Below, one piece after another: positions 1-7,179 of a stretch of 40,643 bases of DNA (its first letter is position 1; each line of letters starts with the position of its first letter). The notes beneath the pieces are model-generated. The model was not told where the DNA came from, did no database searches, and saw only the letters and a list, made by a program, of their open reading frames with translations. The DNA comes from Pseudomonadota bacterium (lineage in GTDB: Bacteria > Desulfobacterota > Desulfobulbia > Desulfobulbales > JAGXFP01): assembly GCA_018823285.1 (NCBI GenBank), contig JAHJIQ010000046.1:1-40643 (forward strand), given 5' to 3'. The translations under genes and the position numbers were made by a program.

Positions 1-240
1 ACAGTTCGGGTCTTTGCCGCAGCCAGCTTCCGAAAACGAATGGATACAGTCGAACACCTGACCTCCCCGGAACCCTTCAATCCGGGAGAGGTCTTTGTTG
101 AACAGCCTGCAGGCCGCCCGGTTCGCGGTTACAACCTGCCGTGGTTCACCCTGCATCAGGAGAGCCGGTGTTTCGAGCGAATGAAGATGCGCGAGAAGGG
201 TTGCCGTCATGCCGGTCTTTGTTTCCGGTAAAGGGTTCAT
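1..240 (-). CDS. PAS-domain protein, N-terminal 80 residues (runs off left edge)
   Basis: An open frame runs leftward from an ATG at 240 to the window edge without a stop. The start is preceded by GGAG about 6 bases upstream. The translation reads like the beginning of a PAS sensor: an early segment with PALLMQGEPRQVVTANRAAC resembles the PAS beta-strand/helix start, and it is followed by the motif GQVFDCIHS and the Cys-rich piece GCGKDPNC. That Cys pattern (C..GCG....C) recurs, to my knowledge, in PAS domains of deltaproteobacterial signalling proteins. The gene begins 25 bases after the metallo-hydrolase stop and probably shares its transcript. The output domain lies outside the window, so kinase, cyclase or standalone sensor are all possible. 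Confidence 0.6.
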   Translation of the reverse strand, partial: MNPLPETKTGMTATLLAHLHSLETPALLMQGEPRQVVTANRAACRLFNKDLSRIEGFRGGQVFDCIHSFSEAGCGKDPNC

Positions 241-265
241 CCGGTTCTCCGGGCCAGTGGCCGTC

Positions 266-1159
266 TTAAACTCCGGGATAGATCAGCTCGATCCAGCGGT
301 CCCCGGTGAACATGCCCTTGCCCCAGGTTTCTTCGAGATCGGCAAGGGGTTTTTCGGCCACCGCCTCTGCGGCGCTTTTGCCCTCGGCTTTCAGTTTCCC
401 CAGTCGCTCATAGGCGGTAGCGAGCATCACCCGGAAGGCGGTCAGCTGCTTTTTGTCGCCCAGGGGGCCGTGGCCGCCGATAATTTTTGTCTTCTCATCG
501 CTAAGGGCGAGGACCTTGTCAACCGCAGTGATCATCCCCTTCAGCGAGCCGCCGTGGCCAACGTCGATAAAAGGGTAGAGGCCGTTAAAAAAGAAATCCC
601 CGGCATGGATGACGTTCGCTTCCCTGAAATGGATAAAGCAGTCGCCGTCGGTATGGGCGTGAGGTACGTGTCTGGCGGTGATGGTGTTGCCTTCAAAATG
701 AAAGCTGAGGTCCTTTGAAAAGGTCACCACGGGCAGGCCTTCAGGGGCAGTCGGCTCTCCTTTCATCTTGAAGGCCTCGATAAAGGAGCCCATTTTCAGC
801 CGGTCGCGCACGTTGTGATGGGAGAAGATCAGGGTGCCCTCCCTGCCCAGTTTCTCGTTGCCGCCGGTGTGGTCGCCATGATAATGGGTGTTGATCAGAA
901 ATCTCGGGTGATCTCCGCCGACCGAACCGATGACCGAGAGAATCTGTTCGGTTAAAGGCGCGAACTGGTCGTCGATCATGAAGGTCCCGTCTTTCCCGAC
1001 AAAGAGACCGATATTGCCACCCTTGCCGGTAATCATATAGATCTGGTCGGTGATTTTTACCGGGGTGATTTTCACTTCCTCTTCTGCATAACCGACGGTT
1101 GCGACGAACAGCAGCCCGGCGAAGAGAAAACAGAACAAGGATCCGATTTTACCAGTCAT
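266..1159 (-). CDS. Periplasmic metallo-beta-lactamase-fold hydrolase
   Basis: This 297-residue protein has a typical Sec signal peptide (residues 1 to about 25, ending VGYA). The MBL signature HxHxDH is intact (His92, His94, Asp96, His97, in THYHGDHTGG). Later ligands are also visible: a His in HAHTDGD (about 166), an Asp in IHAGDFFF (about 190) and a His in GGHGP (about 226). It should therefore bind two metal ions and hydrolyse a substrate outside the cytoplasm. The layout resembles SoxH-like or quinoprotein-relay-type periplasmic MBL proteins and subclass B beta-lactamase relatives, but the substrate cannot be read from sequence. A PAS protein follows 25 bases downstream; 106 bases separate its start from the upstream DUF3592 gene. 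The family call is firm and the substrate unknown. Confidence 0.9.
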   Translation of the reverse strand: MTGKIGSLFCFLFAGLLFVATVGYAEEEVKITPVKITDQIYMITGKGGNIGLFVGKDGTFMIDDQFAPLTEQILSVIGSVGGDHPRFLINTHYHGDHTGGNEKLGREGTLIFSHHNVRDRLKMGSFIEAFKMKGEPTAPEGLPVVTFSKDLSFHFEGNTITARHVPHAHTDGDCFIHFREANVIHAGDFFFNGLYPFIDVGHGGSLKGMITAVDKVLALSDEKTKIIGGHGPLGDKKQLTAFRVMLATAYERLGKLKAEGKSAAEAVAEKPLADLEETWGKGMFTGDRWIELIYPGV

Positions 1160-1265
1160 TTCAAACCTCCCTCAATTGTGAGTTCATTTTGTACAGCCGA
1201 TACTGAACTCTGCCTGTTCCCTAACAAAAAAGCAATCCGTTTTTTTGGTGGCGAAAAAAGGGTTC

Positions 1266-2033
1266 TCATCGGTTCCTCTGCTGGTGCACGATCTCCGGAA
1301 GCAGCGGGTCGATATTGACGTAGTAGCCGGTCGGCCTCGCCGGATCGAGATAGACATCAACCGTTACGCCCTTGAAGCTCCTGCCCGGATCAAAGGTGAA
1401 ATGGCTGGAGAGAAATTCCTCTTCAACCGGGGAACCCGGTCTCTTCCCTTTGCAGACGAAGACGTACCTTTCTTTTTGACCTTCCTGTTTTTCGGTCCTG
1501 ACAATGATCGCCTTGACGGGCGGAGTTTCGGCGGTAAACACGAGTCGTTCCCGCATCATCGAGTCAAACCGGGTGTCCATCGCCCGGTCATGCCCGCCGA
1601 TCAGGAAGAAACCGCCCACGCCCATTACAAGGAAGAGCAGGCCGGCTCCGACCAGGACCACCGGTCCGAGCCAGAACTGGGAAAAGGCGGTGAGCTGGGC
1701 GTTTGCCGGATCATCCGGGTTGTAGATCACCTCGACTGTGGCGCCGGTTTCAATAATCGGCTTGTGTTTGCCGCCGGTCGAAGCGGTGAAGCGGACCGCT
1801 GTGCCCGTTTCGGTATGGAACTCGACCACCGGGGTGTAGGTGGTCACCTCACGGGAAGTGCGGACGTCACGGCCGACGGTCTCGGTGGACACCGACTCCT
1901 CCTGGGCCACCACGGTCCCTTCTGTCCGATACCCGGTCTGGAAAAGGGGCAGTCGCTTGAATCCCCAGACGGCCCCGGTGATCAGGGCGCTAAGGCCGAG
2001 GCTGCCGAAAAGCATCAGCAAGATCCATTTCAT
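1266..2033 (-). CDS. DUF3592 domain membrane protein
   Basis: The 255-residue protein has one membrane segment at the extreme N terminus (about 3-24) and a second at about 122-148. Between them lies a beta-rich segment with the DUF3592 pattern: YTPVVEF, a short acidic turn, then GATVEVIYNPDDPANA. This family is usually membrane-anchored with an extracytoplasmic domain; its function is not established. The C-terminal part (about 150-255) is soluble and beta-rich, and could be a second related domain, with a similar VDVYLDPARPTGYY end. The start lies 17 bases after the stop of the MreB-like gene upstream, so the two are probably co-transcribed. The pairing suggests an envelope-related role, but that is inference. 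Confidence 0.8.
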   Translation of the reverse strand: MKWILLMLFGSLGLSALITGAVWGFKRLPLFQTGYRTEGTVVAQEESVSTETVGRDVRTSREVTTYTPVVEFHTETGTAVRFTASTGGKHKPIIETGATVEVIYNPDDPANAQLTAFSQFWLGPVVLVGAGLLFLVMGVGGFFLIGGHDRAMDTRFDSMMRERLVFTAETPPVKAIIVRTEKQEGQKERYVFVCKGKRPGSPVEEEFLSSHFTFDPGRSFKGVTVDVYLDPARPTGYYVNIDPLLPEIVHQQRNR

Positions 2034-2050
2034 GGTTTCAGCTCATGGTT

Positions 2051-2539
2051 TTAAAGGAGGCTTCCTTTCTCTTCGGGAAACTGCCGGGACAACATTTCCT
2101 GATCGGAAAGTGTTTTCCCGACCCAGACGAAAACTTTTCTCGCGCCGACCGACTCACCAAGTTCACGGAGCCAGCGAGCTTCAACGCCGGTGAGATTGCC
2201 TTCGAGCTTTTCCAGGGGCTGGATGATCATGACCGGCTTGATCAGGGAGAATGGGGAGACAAGTCTTTTGAACAGGAAAGACAACGCTGCTTCAGCCACC
2301 TCGAAATCGACCATGCAGGTTCGTGGGTGTTTGAAGCCATTGGCGACTGTATTTTTCGGGTCTTCCCCGGCCGCTTTCACCGCATGGCTGTCGCCGATGG
2401 CAATAATTTTCCCCTTTTCGTTGATCGCAAGGGCGGGGTCGATCGCAAGCTCCGTCCCGTCATTGAGGCAGCGCATGCGCAGACGGGCGGCCTCAATGGT
2501 CACGAAAAGTATTGTTGGGTGAAGAAGATTGTGAAACAT
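2051..2539 (-). CDS. Solitary MreB-like N-terminal half (divergent actin-fold fragment)
   Basis: The 162-residue protein follows the first ~150 residues of MreB: an 'INEKGKIIAIGDSHAV' segment (MreB: AVGxxAxxM), 'EDPKNTVANGF' (MreB: GRTPGNIxAxRP), 'MVDFEVAEAAL' (MreB: VIADFxVTExML), and 'VEARWLRELGESVGARKVFV' (MreB: VERRAIREAAxxAGAREVxL). It then stops, so the second actin lobe is absent. The phosphate-1 loop (DLGTAN in MreB) is replaced by TIEAAR, so nucleotide binding as in true MreB is doubtful. The frame is intact and it is followed after 17 bases by the DUF3592 gene, which argues against a random remnant. No strong ribosome-binding site precedes the ATG. The homology call is mine from motif alignment; the function is unknown. 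Confidence 0.65.
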   Translation of the reverse strand: MFHNLLHPTILFVTIEAARLRMRCLNDGTELAIDPALAINEKGKIIAIGDSHAVKAAGEDPKNTVANGFKHPRTCMVDFEVAEAALSFLFKRLVSPFSLIKPVMIIQPLEKLEGNLTGVEARWLRELGESVGARKVFVWVGKTLSDQEMLSRQFPEEKGSLL

Positions 2540-2710
2540 CTGTATTTTTCAACCTCGCATATTCAGCGCATATTCAGCCTGTTTTGTGAGCCGTCAGCTT
2601 CAAAAGCCGACCGCCTGGAAGACACTCAGGAAACCCGTAATTACGATATAGGGAAAGATCTCTTTTATTCTTGAGACGTTTTCCCGGAAGGAAAGGCGTC
2701 GGCTGAACTC

Positions 2711-3115
2711 TTACTCCTTGATCATTTTAAGCCACCAGGCGGCGATTAGCCCCCAGATCGCGTTGTAGAAAATCACAAACGCCGGGGTCAGGGTGCCCAG
2801 ATCAAGGCCCATGGTGCCTTTTTTGGCCTGCAGGGGAAAGACCACAAAGAGCTGGATCAGGGTCGGGCCGATACTTAAAACCAGCCCCTTCAGGAACAGG
2901 CGGTTTCTCAGGAATGGGGCGATGAATATCATGCCCCAGATTCCGCCCCAGACGATCCTCGGATAGAGCCAGGCTGGTGACAGGTGCGGGGCGATTTTCA
3001 CCCCCAGGGCAGCGGTGACTCCGAGGGTGCCGAACAGCCAGACCGCCAGGCTGTTGACGAGCCCTCCCAGACAGCCGGCGGTAAAGAGATTGCTGATCTT
3101 TTTCGTTGCTCGCAT
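2711..3115 (-). CDS. Small integral membrane protein, unknown function
   Basis: The 134-residue protein is almost entirely hydrophobic, with about four predicted membrane segments (roughly 10-35, 48-70, 77-97 and 108-130) separated by short loops. A basic start (MRATKK) and a basic end (LKMIKE) suggest cytoplasmic termini. The pattern NSLAVWLFGTLGV near the start and IFYNAIWGLIAAWWL at the end looks conserved in style, but I do not recognise a named family. It is the last gene of the minus-strand membrane cluster, 48 bases after the DUF2914 gene start-to-stop junction, so it may be co-transcribed with the cytochrome c assembly genes. Confidence 0.7.
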   Translation of the reverse strand: MRATKKISNLFTAGCLGGLVNSLAVWLFGTLGVTAALGVKIAPHLSPAWLYPRIVWGGIWGMIFIAPFLRNRLFLKGLVLSIGPTLIQLFVVFPLQAKKGTMGLDLGTLTPAFVIFYNAIWGLIAAWWLKMIKE

Positions 3116-3163
3116 TGGATCTCCTCCAGATCTTTTTTTCTTGTTAATCTTTTTCCGGACCGG

Positions 3164-4210
3164 TCAGTATACTTCTTTATACCAGGTTCTTGGAGAATCA
3201 TCAGCGGAGGAGGTCACTGTGAAGCCAATCCGGCCTATCTCTAGCCCTTCGGCGGTTTCGACCAGTGCCCGCCAGATGCCGTCCTGATAATTCTGCTTGT
3301 AGGCATAACCCCGGAAACCCTCTTCCCGTCCTCCGACGATGGTCAGCGGAATCTTGTCGGTGGTCCGCCATTTGCCTTGGCGGTCTTTCAGCTGGAAGTG
3401 GAAATAGAGTTTGTCCTTAAAGCCGCCCGGGGCGAAGATCCGGCTGAAAAGGTAGATCTTGTCGCCTGCTCTCGCCTCAAAATCCTGGTCGCCCCGGGCC
3501 CAGATTTTCCAGGAGGGAGTCTGCCGGGAAAGGACAAAGCCGGTCGGGTTTTTTTCGATATTGTGGTAGATGCCGATCTGCTTCAGGCTCAAGGGCACCG
3601 GGGGGATGATCCGGGCACCATAGAGGAGGGTAAAGATGAGGATCACCGAGGTTGCCGGCACCAGCAGGTTGTTTTTGATTCGGGAAAAATCCACCTCGAA
3701 TTTCAGCAGCAGCTGCCACAGGACGAGGATGACCAGCAGCGTGCAGACCTGGCTGGCCATGAAGATCCCGCTATTGGTTTTGCCGATCAGAACCGGCAGC
3801 AGATAGATGAAAAAACTGGAAAGGCTGATGGTGAAGAGCACCACTTTCAGGGTTACCCCTCGCTGTTTGAAGAATTCGATTTCGTTCACGATCAGGAGTA
3901 TGGAGAGAACTGCCACCAGCAGGAAGGTGTTGATCAGCGAGCCGCTCTTGAAATAGAAGATCACAAAGGCGTTCAGCAGGGCGCCGAGCATGAAATGAAT
4001 AATATCGTGCTGATAGGTGAAGATGAGGACTACGAACCGTTTGGCATTCTCTCCTGCTTTCACTTCAAGAATCTGGGCAATCAGGGCACCCATGGTCAGG
4101 AGAAGAAACAGCCCGTGGCTCAGGATGTTCATGATATTGTCGATCCGGCCGAGGGTCATCAGATCGAAAACGAAACCACCGGCGAAAAAGAGGGCCGGAA
4201 GATAGGGCAT
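3164..4210 (-). CDS. DUF2914 domain polytopic membrane protein
   Basis: The protein has about eight membrane segments in residues 1-200 and a soluble C-terminal domain (about 235-345). The C-terminal domain carries the DUF2914 style: KDKLYFHFQLKDRQGKWR, a GGREEGFRGYAYK turn, then WRALVETAEGLEIGRIGF. FVFDLMTLGRIDN near the start also matches this family. ATG 4210 has GGGAG seven bases upstream. However, the frame stays open upstream and reads LTGKLETLNLPFTREQI before that Met, as DUF2914 proteins often do. An ATA at 4267 sits six bases after GGAGGT and overlaps the stop of the preceding gene (ATAA), so a non-standard start adding 19 residues is possible. The role is unknown. Confidence 0.8.
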   Translation of the reverse strand: MPYLPALFFAGGFVFDLMTLGRIDNIMNILSHGLFLLLTMGALIAQILEVKAGENAKRFVVLIFTYQHDIIHFMLGALLNAFVIFYFKSGSLINTFLLVAVLSILLIVNEIEFFKQRGVTLKVVLFTISLSSFFIYLLPVLIGKTNSGIFMASQVCTLLVILVLWQLLLKFEVDFSRIKNNLLVPATSVILIFTLLYGARIIPPVPLSLKQIGIYHNIEKNPTGFVLSRQTPSWKIWARGDQDFEARAGDKIYLFSRIFAPGGFKDKLYFHFQLKDRQGKWRTTDKIPLTIVGGREEGFRGYAYKQNYQDGIWRALVETAEGLEIGRIGFTVTSSADDSPRTWYKEVY

Positions 4211-4263
4211 GATCTGCTCCCGGGTGAAGGGCAGATTCAGGGTCTCAAGCTTTCCGGTCAGAT

Positions 4264-4908
4264 TTATGGCTGCACCTCCGCGGGTTTGTCTTTTTTGGCA
4301 CTGATCAGTTTGACCACCGATTCGGCGTAAAAGCAGAAGATCATGCCGAGAACGGTGGCGCCGGTGGTGATCCAGAAAAGGAGCAGGTGCAGGGTCTGCT
4401 GGCGGTGAAAGAAGAGATCCAGCACAAAAAGAATCAGCCCGAGATGGATGAGCGATGAGCCGATTCTCACCCAGTAGCCTTTTTTCTCGAAATTCAGGTA
4501 ACTGCTGCCGCCGATGGCCATGAAGAGAACCACGGTCTGTAAAATAAGGGCGGCCGCCAGGACCACCAGCAGGCCGGTTTTCACTCCGGCGAACCAGCTG
4601 GTAACAAGTGCGGTCACGATCAGGAGAATCGAGAACCGGTTGAGCCAGACCGTGGGCAGCAGCCTTTTCGGGACGCAGATGCCGAGGAGCAGGATCAGGG
4701 CGATGATCAAGGGGGCGACGATCCCGTTCATCCGGTTCATCCAGGCCGCTTTTACGACCGGCGCCATTTCATGGATCCGGGCCAGCTTGAAATAGAACAT
4801 TCCCCAGACGCAGATCGCCGAGATCAGCCCGAGAACCACGGTGGTGGCGAGGATCAGGTGAAAATCGGAGGAGGATTTGGCTTTGGCGGCTTTAGAGGAT
4901 GAGGTCAT
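4264..4908 (-). CDS. Polytopic membrane protein next to ccsA, unknown function
   Basis: The 214-residue protein starts with a Ser/Ala/Lys-rich cytoplasmic tail (about 1-15) and then has about six hydrophobic segments (roughly 17-40, 58-78, 86-106, 109-132, 146-165 and 172-195), ending with a charged tail (KKDKPAEVQP). I do not recognise a family. Its place between a CcsA-type protein and a DUF2914 protein, all on one strand, suggests membrane assembly or a redox-linked role. The 106-base gap upstream contains a REP-like palindrome, which may separate transcripts or stabilise mRNA. Its stop (4264-4266) overlaps a possible ATA start of the next gene. Confidence 0.75.
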   Translation of the reverse strand: MTSSSKAAKAKSSSDFHLILATTVVLGLISAICVWGMFYFKLARIHEMAPVVKAAWMNRMNGIVAPLIIALILLLGICVPKRLLPTVWLNRFSILLIVTALVTSWFAGVKTGLLVVLAAALILQTVVLFMAIGGSSYLNFEKKGYWVRIGSSLIHLGLILFVLDLFFHRQQTLHLLLFWITTGATVLGMIFCFYAESVVKLISAKKDKPAEVQP

Positions 4909-4950
4909 TTTGGGAGTCCATATTTTTGTTTAATCCGTCGTCTTTCAGTT

Positions 4951-4981
4951 CACTGGATTCCGGGTCAAGCCCGGAATGACG
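4951..4981. repeat. REP-like palindrome between ccsA and the next gene
   Basis: An 8-bp perfect inverted repeat, ATTCCGGG (4957-4964) and CCCGGAAT (4970-4977), has a 5-base loop (TCAAG) and is followed by GACG. The same word family (GGGTCA.GC..GGAATGAC) recurs as a doubled, inverted copy at 37109-37158. To my knowledge such units are dispersed in many proteobacterial genomes. It lies in the 106-base gap between two minus-strand genes. Confidence 0.7.
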
Positions 4982-5014
4982 AAACGGAATTGAATATTCT
5001 GCGGTTCATATCGT

Positions 5015-6046
5015 TCACTGAAACGTATGTTCCCCCGGGAAAAAGAATGAGGTCAGGAAGGTGAAGATCATGGCCGCGAAACATAAAATACCAAGGAACG
5101 ACGAGAAATACCACATGGCCGGCTTGTTGGCGTAGAGCCGGGTGTGGAGATAGGTGCTGTAAATGGCCCACATCATGATCGAGCTGCAGATCTTCGGGTC
5201 CCACCACCAGTTCGGGCCCCAGGCCTGCAGGGCCCACGGGTAGCCGAGGAGCATGCCGAGGGTCAGCATGAAATAGCCGAGTTTGGCGTATTCGTAGCCG
5301 AGCTTTTCGATCTCCGGCTGCCGTTTCACCAGCATGAAGAGCGAGGTGATAAAAGTGATGGTGATGCACCCGTAGGAAATGAAGAGCATCGGCGGATGGA
5401 GCCACATGTAATGGGCGTTGTAGTAAAAGATCATCCGGGGGTAGAGCTTCATGAACATCCCGAATCTGGCCATCGGCGAGGTCTCTGCCGCAAACCAGGG
5501 AGTGATCTCGCTGAAAAATTTCGGCAGGGGTTCGGCGAAGGGGTCGGCGACAAAATAGAGGAGCGTCGACTGGATGGCCAGCGCGATGAGGATTGCCCCC
5601 CGGAATCTATGGATGGCGAGGCTTCGCCAGGCAAAAAGTGCCATTGCCGAGTAGCAGAGGAACCAGAAAAAGTATTTCTCGTTCTCGATCCAGAGGGGGA
5701 TCGCATACCGCGGCGGATCGCCCTGTTCGTACAGGGGCAGGCCGTAGGCGGCGCCACGGTTTGCGGCGGCCAGCTGGCGGTTCAGCCAGTCAGCCATTTC
5801 CGGCGGCAGCTCAAGGGGCAGCGCAGAGTGAATCTTCAGATGGAGCCAGCAGATCAGAAGAAACCCGGACAGGAAGAGGAGATTTGCCACCACCAAGCCG
5901 CGCCAGCACTCTTTTTCCCGGAACGGTTCGGCCCGGAAAAGGTTGATCCCTCCGAAAAATCCGAGCAGGACGGAAACGGCCAGAATACCTGCCATCACGG
6001 CACGGCCTGCCGCCTGAAAAAAGCCGGGGTCGAGGGATTCAAGCAT
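5015..6046 (-). CDS. ccsA: CcsA/ResC-type cytochrome c assembly protein
   Basis: The 343-residue integral membrane protein carries the WWD signature of heme-handling c-type cytochrome biogenesis proteins, WGPNWWWDPK at about 274-283. It also has the two histidine contexts expected to ligate heme: HYMWLHPPMLF at about 211-221 and STYLHTRL at about 297-304. About eight membrane segments are visible, and a large loop (about 70-120, containing LPLELPPEMADWL) probably faces the periplasm. It should present heme for attachment to apocytochromes (System II), usually with ResB; no obvious ResB is present here, although the unknown membrane protein at 4264-4908 could supply an auxiliary role. It starts 17 bases after the CsgG-like gene and is probably co-transcribed with it. 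The ccsA label is by family; ccmF/ccmC subtypes are less likely from length. Confidence 0.85.
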   Translation of the reverse strand: MLESLDPGFFQAAGRAVMAGILAVSVLLGFFGGINLFRAEPFREKECWRGLVVANLLFLSGFLLICWLHLKIHSALPLELPPEMADWLNRQLAAANRGAAYGLPLYEQGDPPRYAIPLWIENEKYFFWFLCYSAMALFAWRSLAIHRFRGAILIALAIQSTLLYFVADPFAEPLPKFFSEITPWFAAETSPMARFGMFMKLYPRMIFYYNAHYMWLHPPMLFISYGCITITFITSLFMLVKRQPEIEKLGYEYAKLGYFMLTLGMLLGYPWALQAWGPNWWWDPKICSSIMMWAIYSTYLHTRLYANKPAMWYFSSFLGILCFAAMIFTFLTSFFFPGEHTFQ

Positions 6047-6063
6047 CGCGGGTGCGTTCCGGT

Positions 6064-6717
6064 CTAGGGTTTGGGACTGATATTTGCCGCCAGATCGTTG
6101 ATCAGGGCGGTCAGCGCTTTCTCGAAGGCCTTGTCCAGCAGGGTCTCGTCAGGGTCGATCGATCCCGACTGGGCGCCCATCGCAACTTTAATGGTCTGCT
6201 CTTCGCCGGCCGTGGCCTGGCCTACGGCCACGAGTTCCCCAAGGGCGATATCGACCAGTCGGCCGCTCATGCCCACCTCGAACCCTCTGGTGTTCATGTG
6301 GGCGATGCCGACGGTGTCCTTGCTGACGATCTGGCGGATCGAGGTGATGGAGCCGATAAAGACCATCTCGGCCCCGACCTGCTTGCCCACCTGGGCAGCC
6401 ATCTCGCTTGCGACCACTCCGGCCTGGCCGAGCTTTATCTCGCCCAGCACGGCGCTGATCCTGCTCCGTTCGACAACCCGGAATCTTTTGGTATTGAACA
6501 GTTCAACCATCGCCTTGTCGATCAGCCTGCTGCCAAAGGCCCCGTATTTTTCCTGCTCTTCCACGCCCCCTTTGAACTCGAAAGGCATCACCGCGATAAT
6601 GTAGCGGTTTTCAGCGGCGAAGGGCGCAAGCTGCTTCAGGGTCGGGGCGGTGCTGGTCGAGGTGTTGCAGGCGGCAAGCAGCAGGCAGAGTAGGGTGGTC
6701 AGAAAAGTTCGGCTCAT
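6064..6717 (-). CDS. CsgG/FlgO-like outer-membrane lipoprotein
   Basis: The chosen ATG at 6717 has GGAGG 8-9 bases upstream and opens a lipoprotein signal peptide with lipobox LLAAC (Cys about residue 17). The frame is open further upstream, but the extension has no signal features. The mature part shows the CsgG family pattern: an IIAVMPFEF strand, YGAFGSRLIDKAMVELFNTK, FRVVERSRISAVLGEI and VGAEMVFIGSITSI. These proteins are periplasm-facing, outer-membrane-anchored oligomers or accessory factors (curli secretion, flagellar FlgO, LpoB-like activators). At 217 residues it matches the single-domain form and lacks the long pore-forming strands of CsgG proper, so a pore role is not implied. ccsA follows after 17 bases. 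Confidence 0.85.
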   Translation of the reverse strand: MSRTFLTTLLCLLLAACNTSTSTAPTLKQLAPFAAENRYIIAVMPFEFKGGVEEQEKYGAFGSRLIDKAMVELFNTKRFRVVERSRISAVLGEIKLGQAGVVASEMAAQVGKQVGAEMVFIGSITSIRQIVSKDTVGIAHMNTRGFEVGMSGRLVDIALGELVAVGQATAGEEQTIKVAMGAQSGSIDPDETLLDKAFEKALTALINDLAANISPKP

Positions 6718-7179
6718 GTTACTTTTTCCTCCGGAAGTTATGGGGCGGATAATTTCCAGACCATTCTTATAATTATCTGCGCTGCAGGCAAGTACTTTTA
6801 ATTCTGATTGCCACCGTATCCCGCTCATTACACCCTTCGGCTGGCGAGGAGTGATCCTTCGACAAGCTCAGGATGAGCGGGTTTTGACAGGCTCAGGATG
6901 ATTTTTGACAGCCGAGGGGGCGGCAAGCCGGGGGGGAAGATCACTCGACTTTCTGATTTGTCTTTTAGAAGCTAGAAGACAGAAGCCAGGAGTCAGAATG
7001 ACGGATTTTTTCACCCTTCGGGTATAAGTCTCGATGTCTCGCAAGCTCGCTTATCGGTACGAGCAGGACAGCTGCTCAACTTACGCTTTTCACCCTTCGG
7101 GTATAAGTTTCGTACGAACAGGCCAGCTGTTCAACTCAGCTTTATCGGGAGTTTAAGCTGACTCAGAAAGATGAGAAGA
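6718..7179. other. Gene-free, repeat-rich spacer
   Basis: No convincing gene lies in this 462-base stretch. It holds the CsgG-like gene's leader (GGAGG at about 6726), a pair of GACA(A/G)GCTCAGGATGA words at about 6859-6896, a purine-rich stretch at 6967-7001 (GAAG/AGTCAGAATGAC style) and the tandem repeat at 7006-7140. Such mixtures are typical of expanding intergenic repeats. I see no promoter or terminator that I would defend. Confidence 0.6.
7006..7140. repeat. Imperfect tandem duplication of a ~55-base unit
   Basis: Two copies share TTTTCACCCTTCGGGTATAA followed by GT(C/T)TCG, then GTACGA(G/A)CAGG(A/C)CAGCTG and (C/T)TCAACT. Copy 2 (7086-7140) is contiguous; copy 1 (7006-7083) carries an extra 23 bases (7034-7056) between the two halves. 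A third partial start (CACCCTTCGG) appears at about 6831. The array lies just downstream of the minus-strand heme-PAS gene. Confidence 0.75.
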
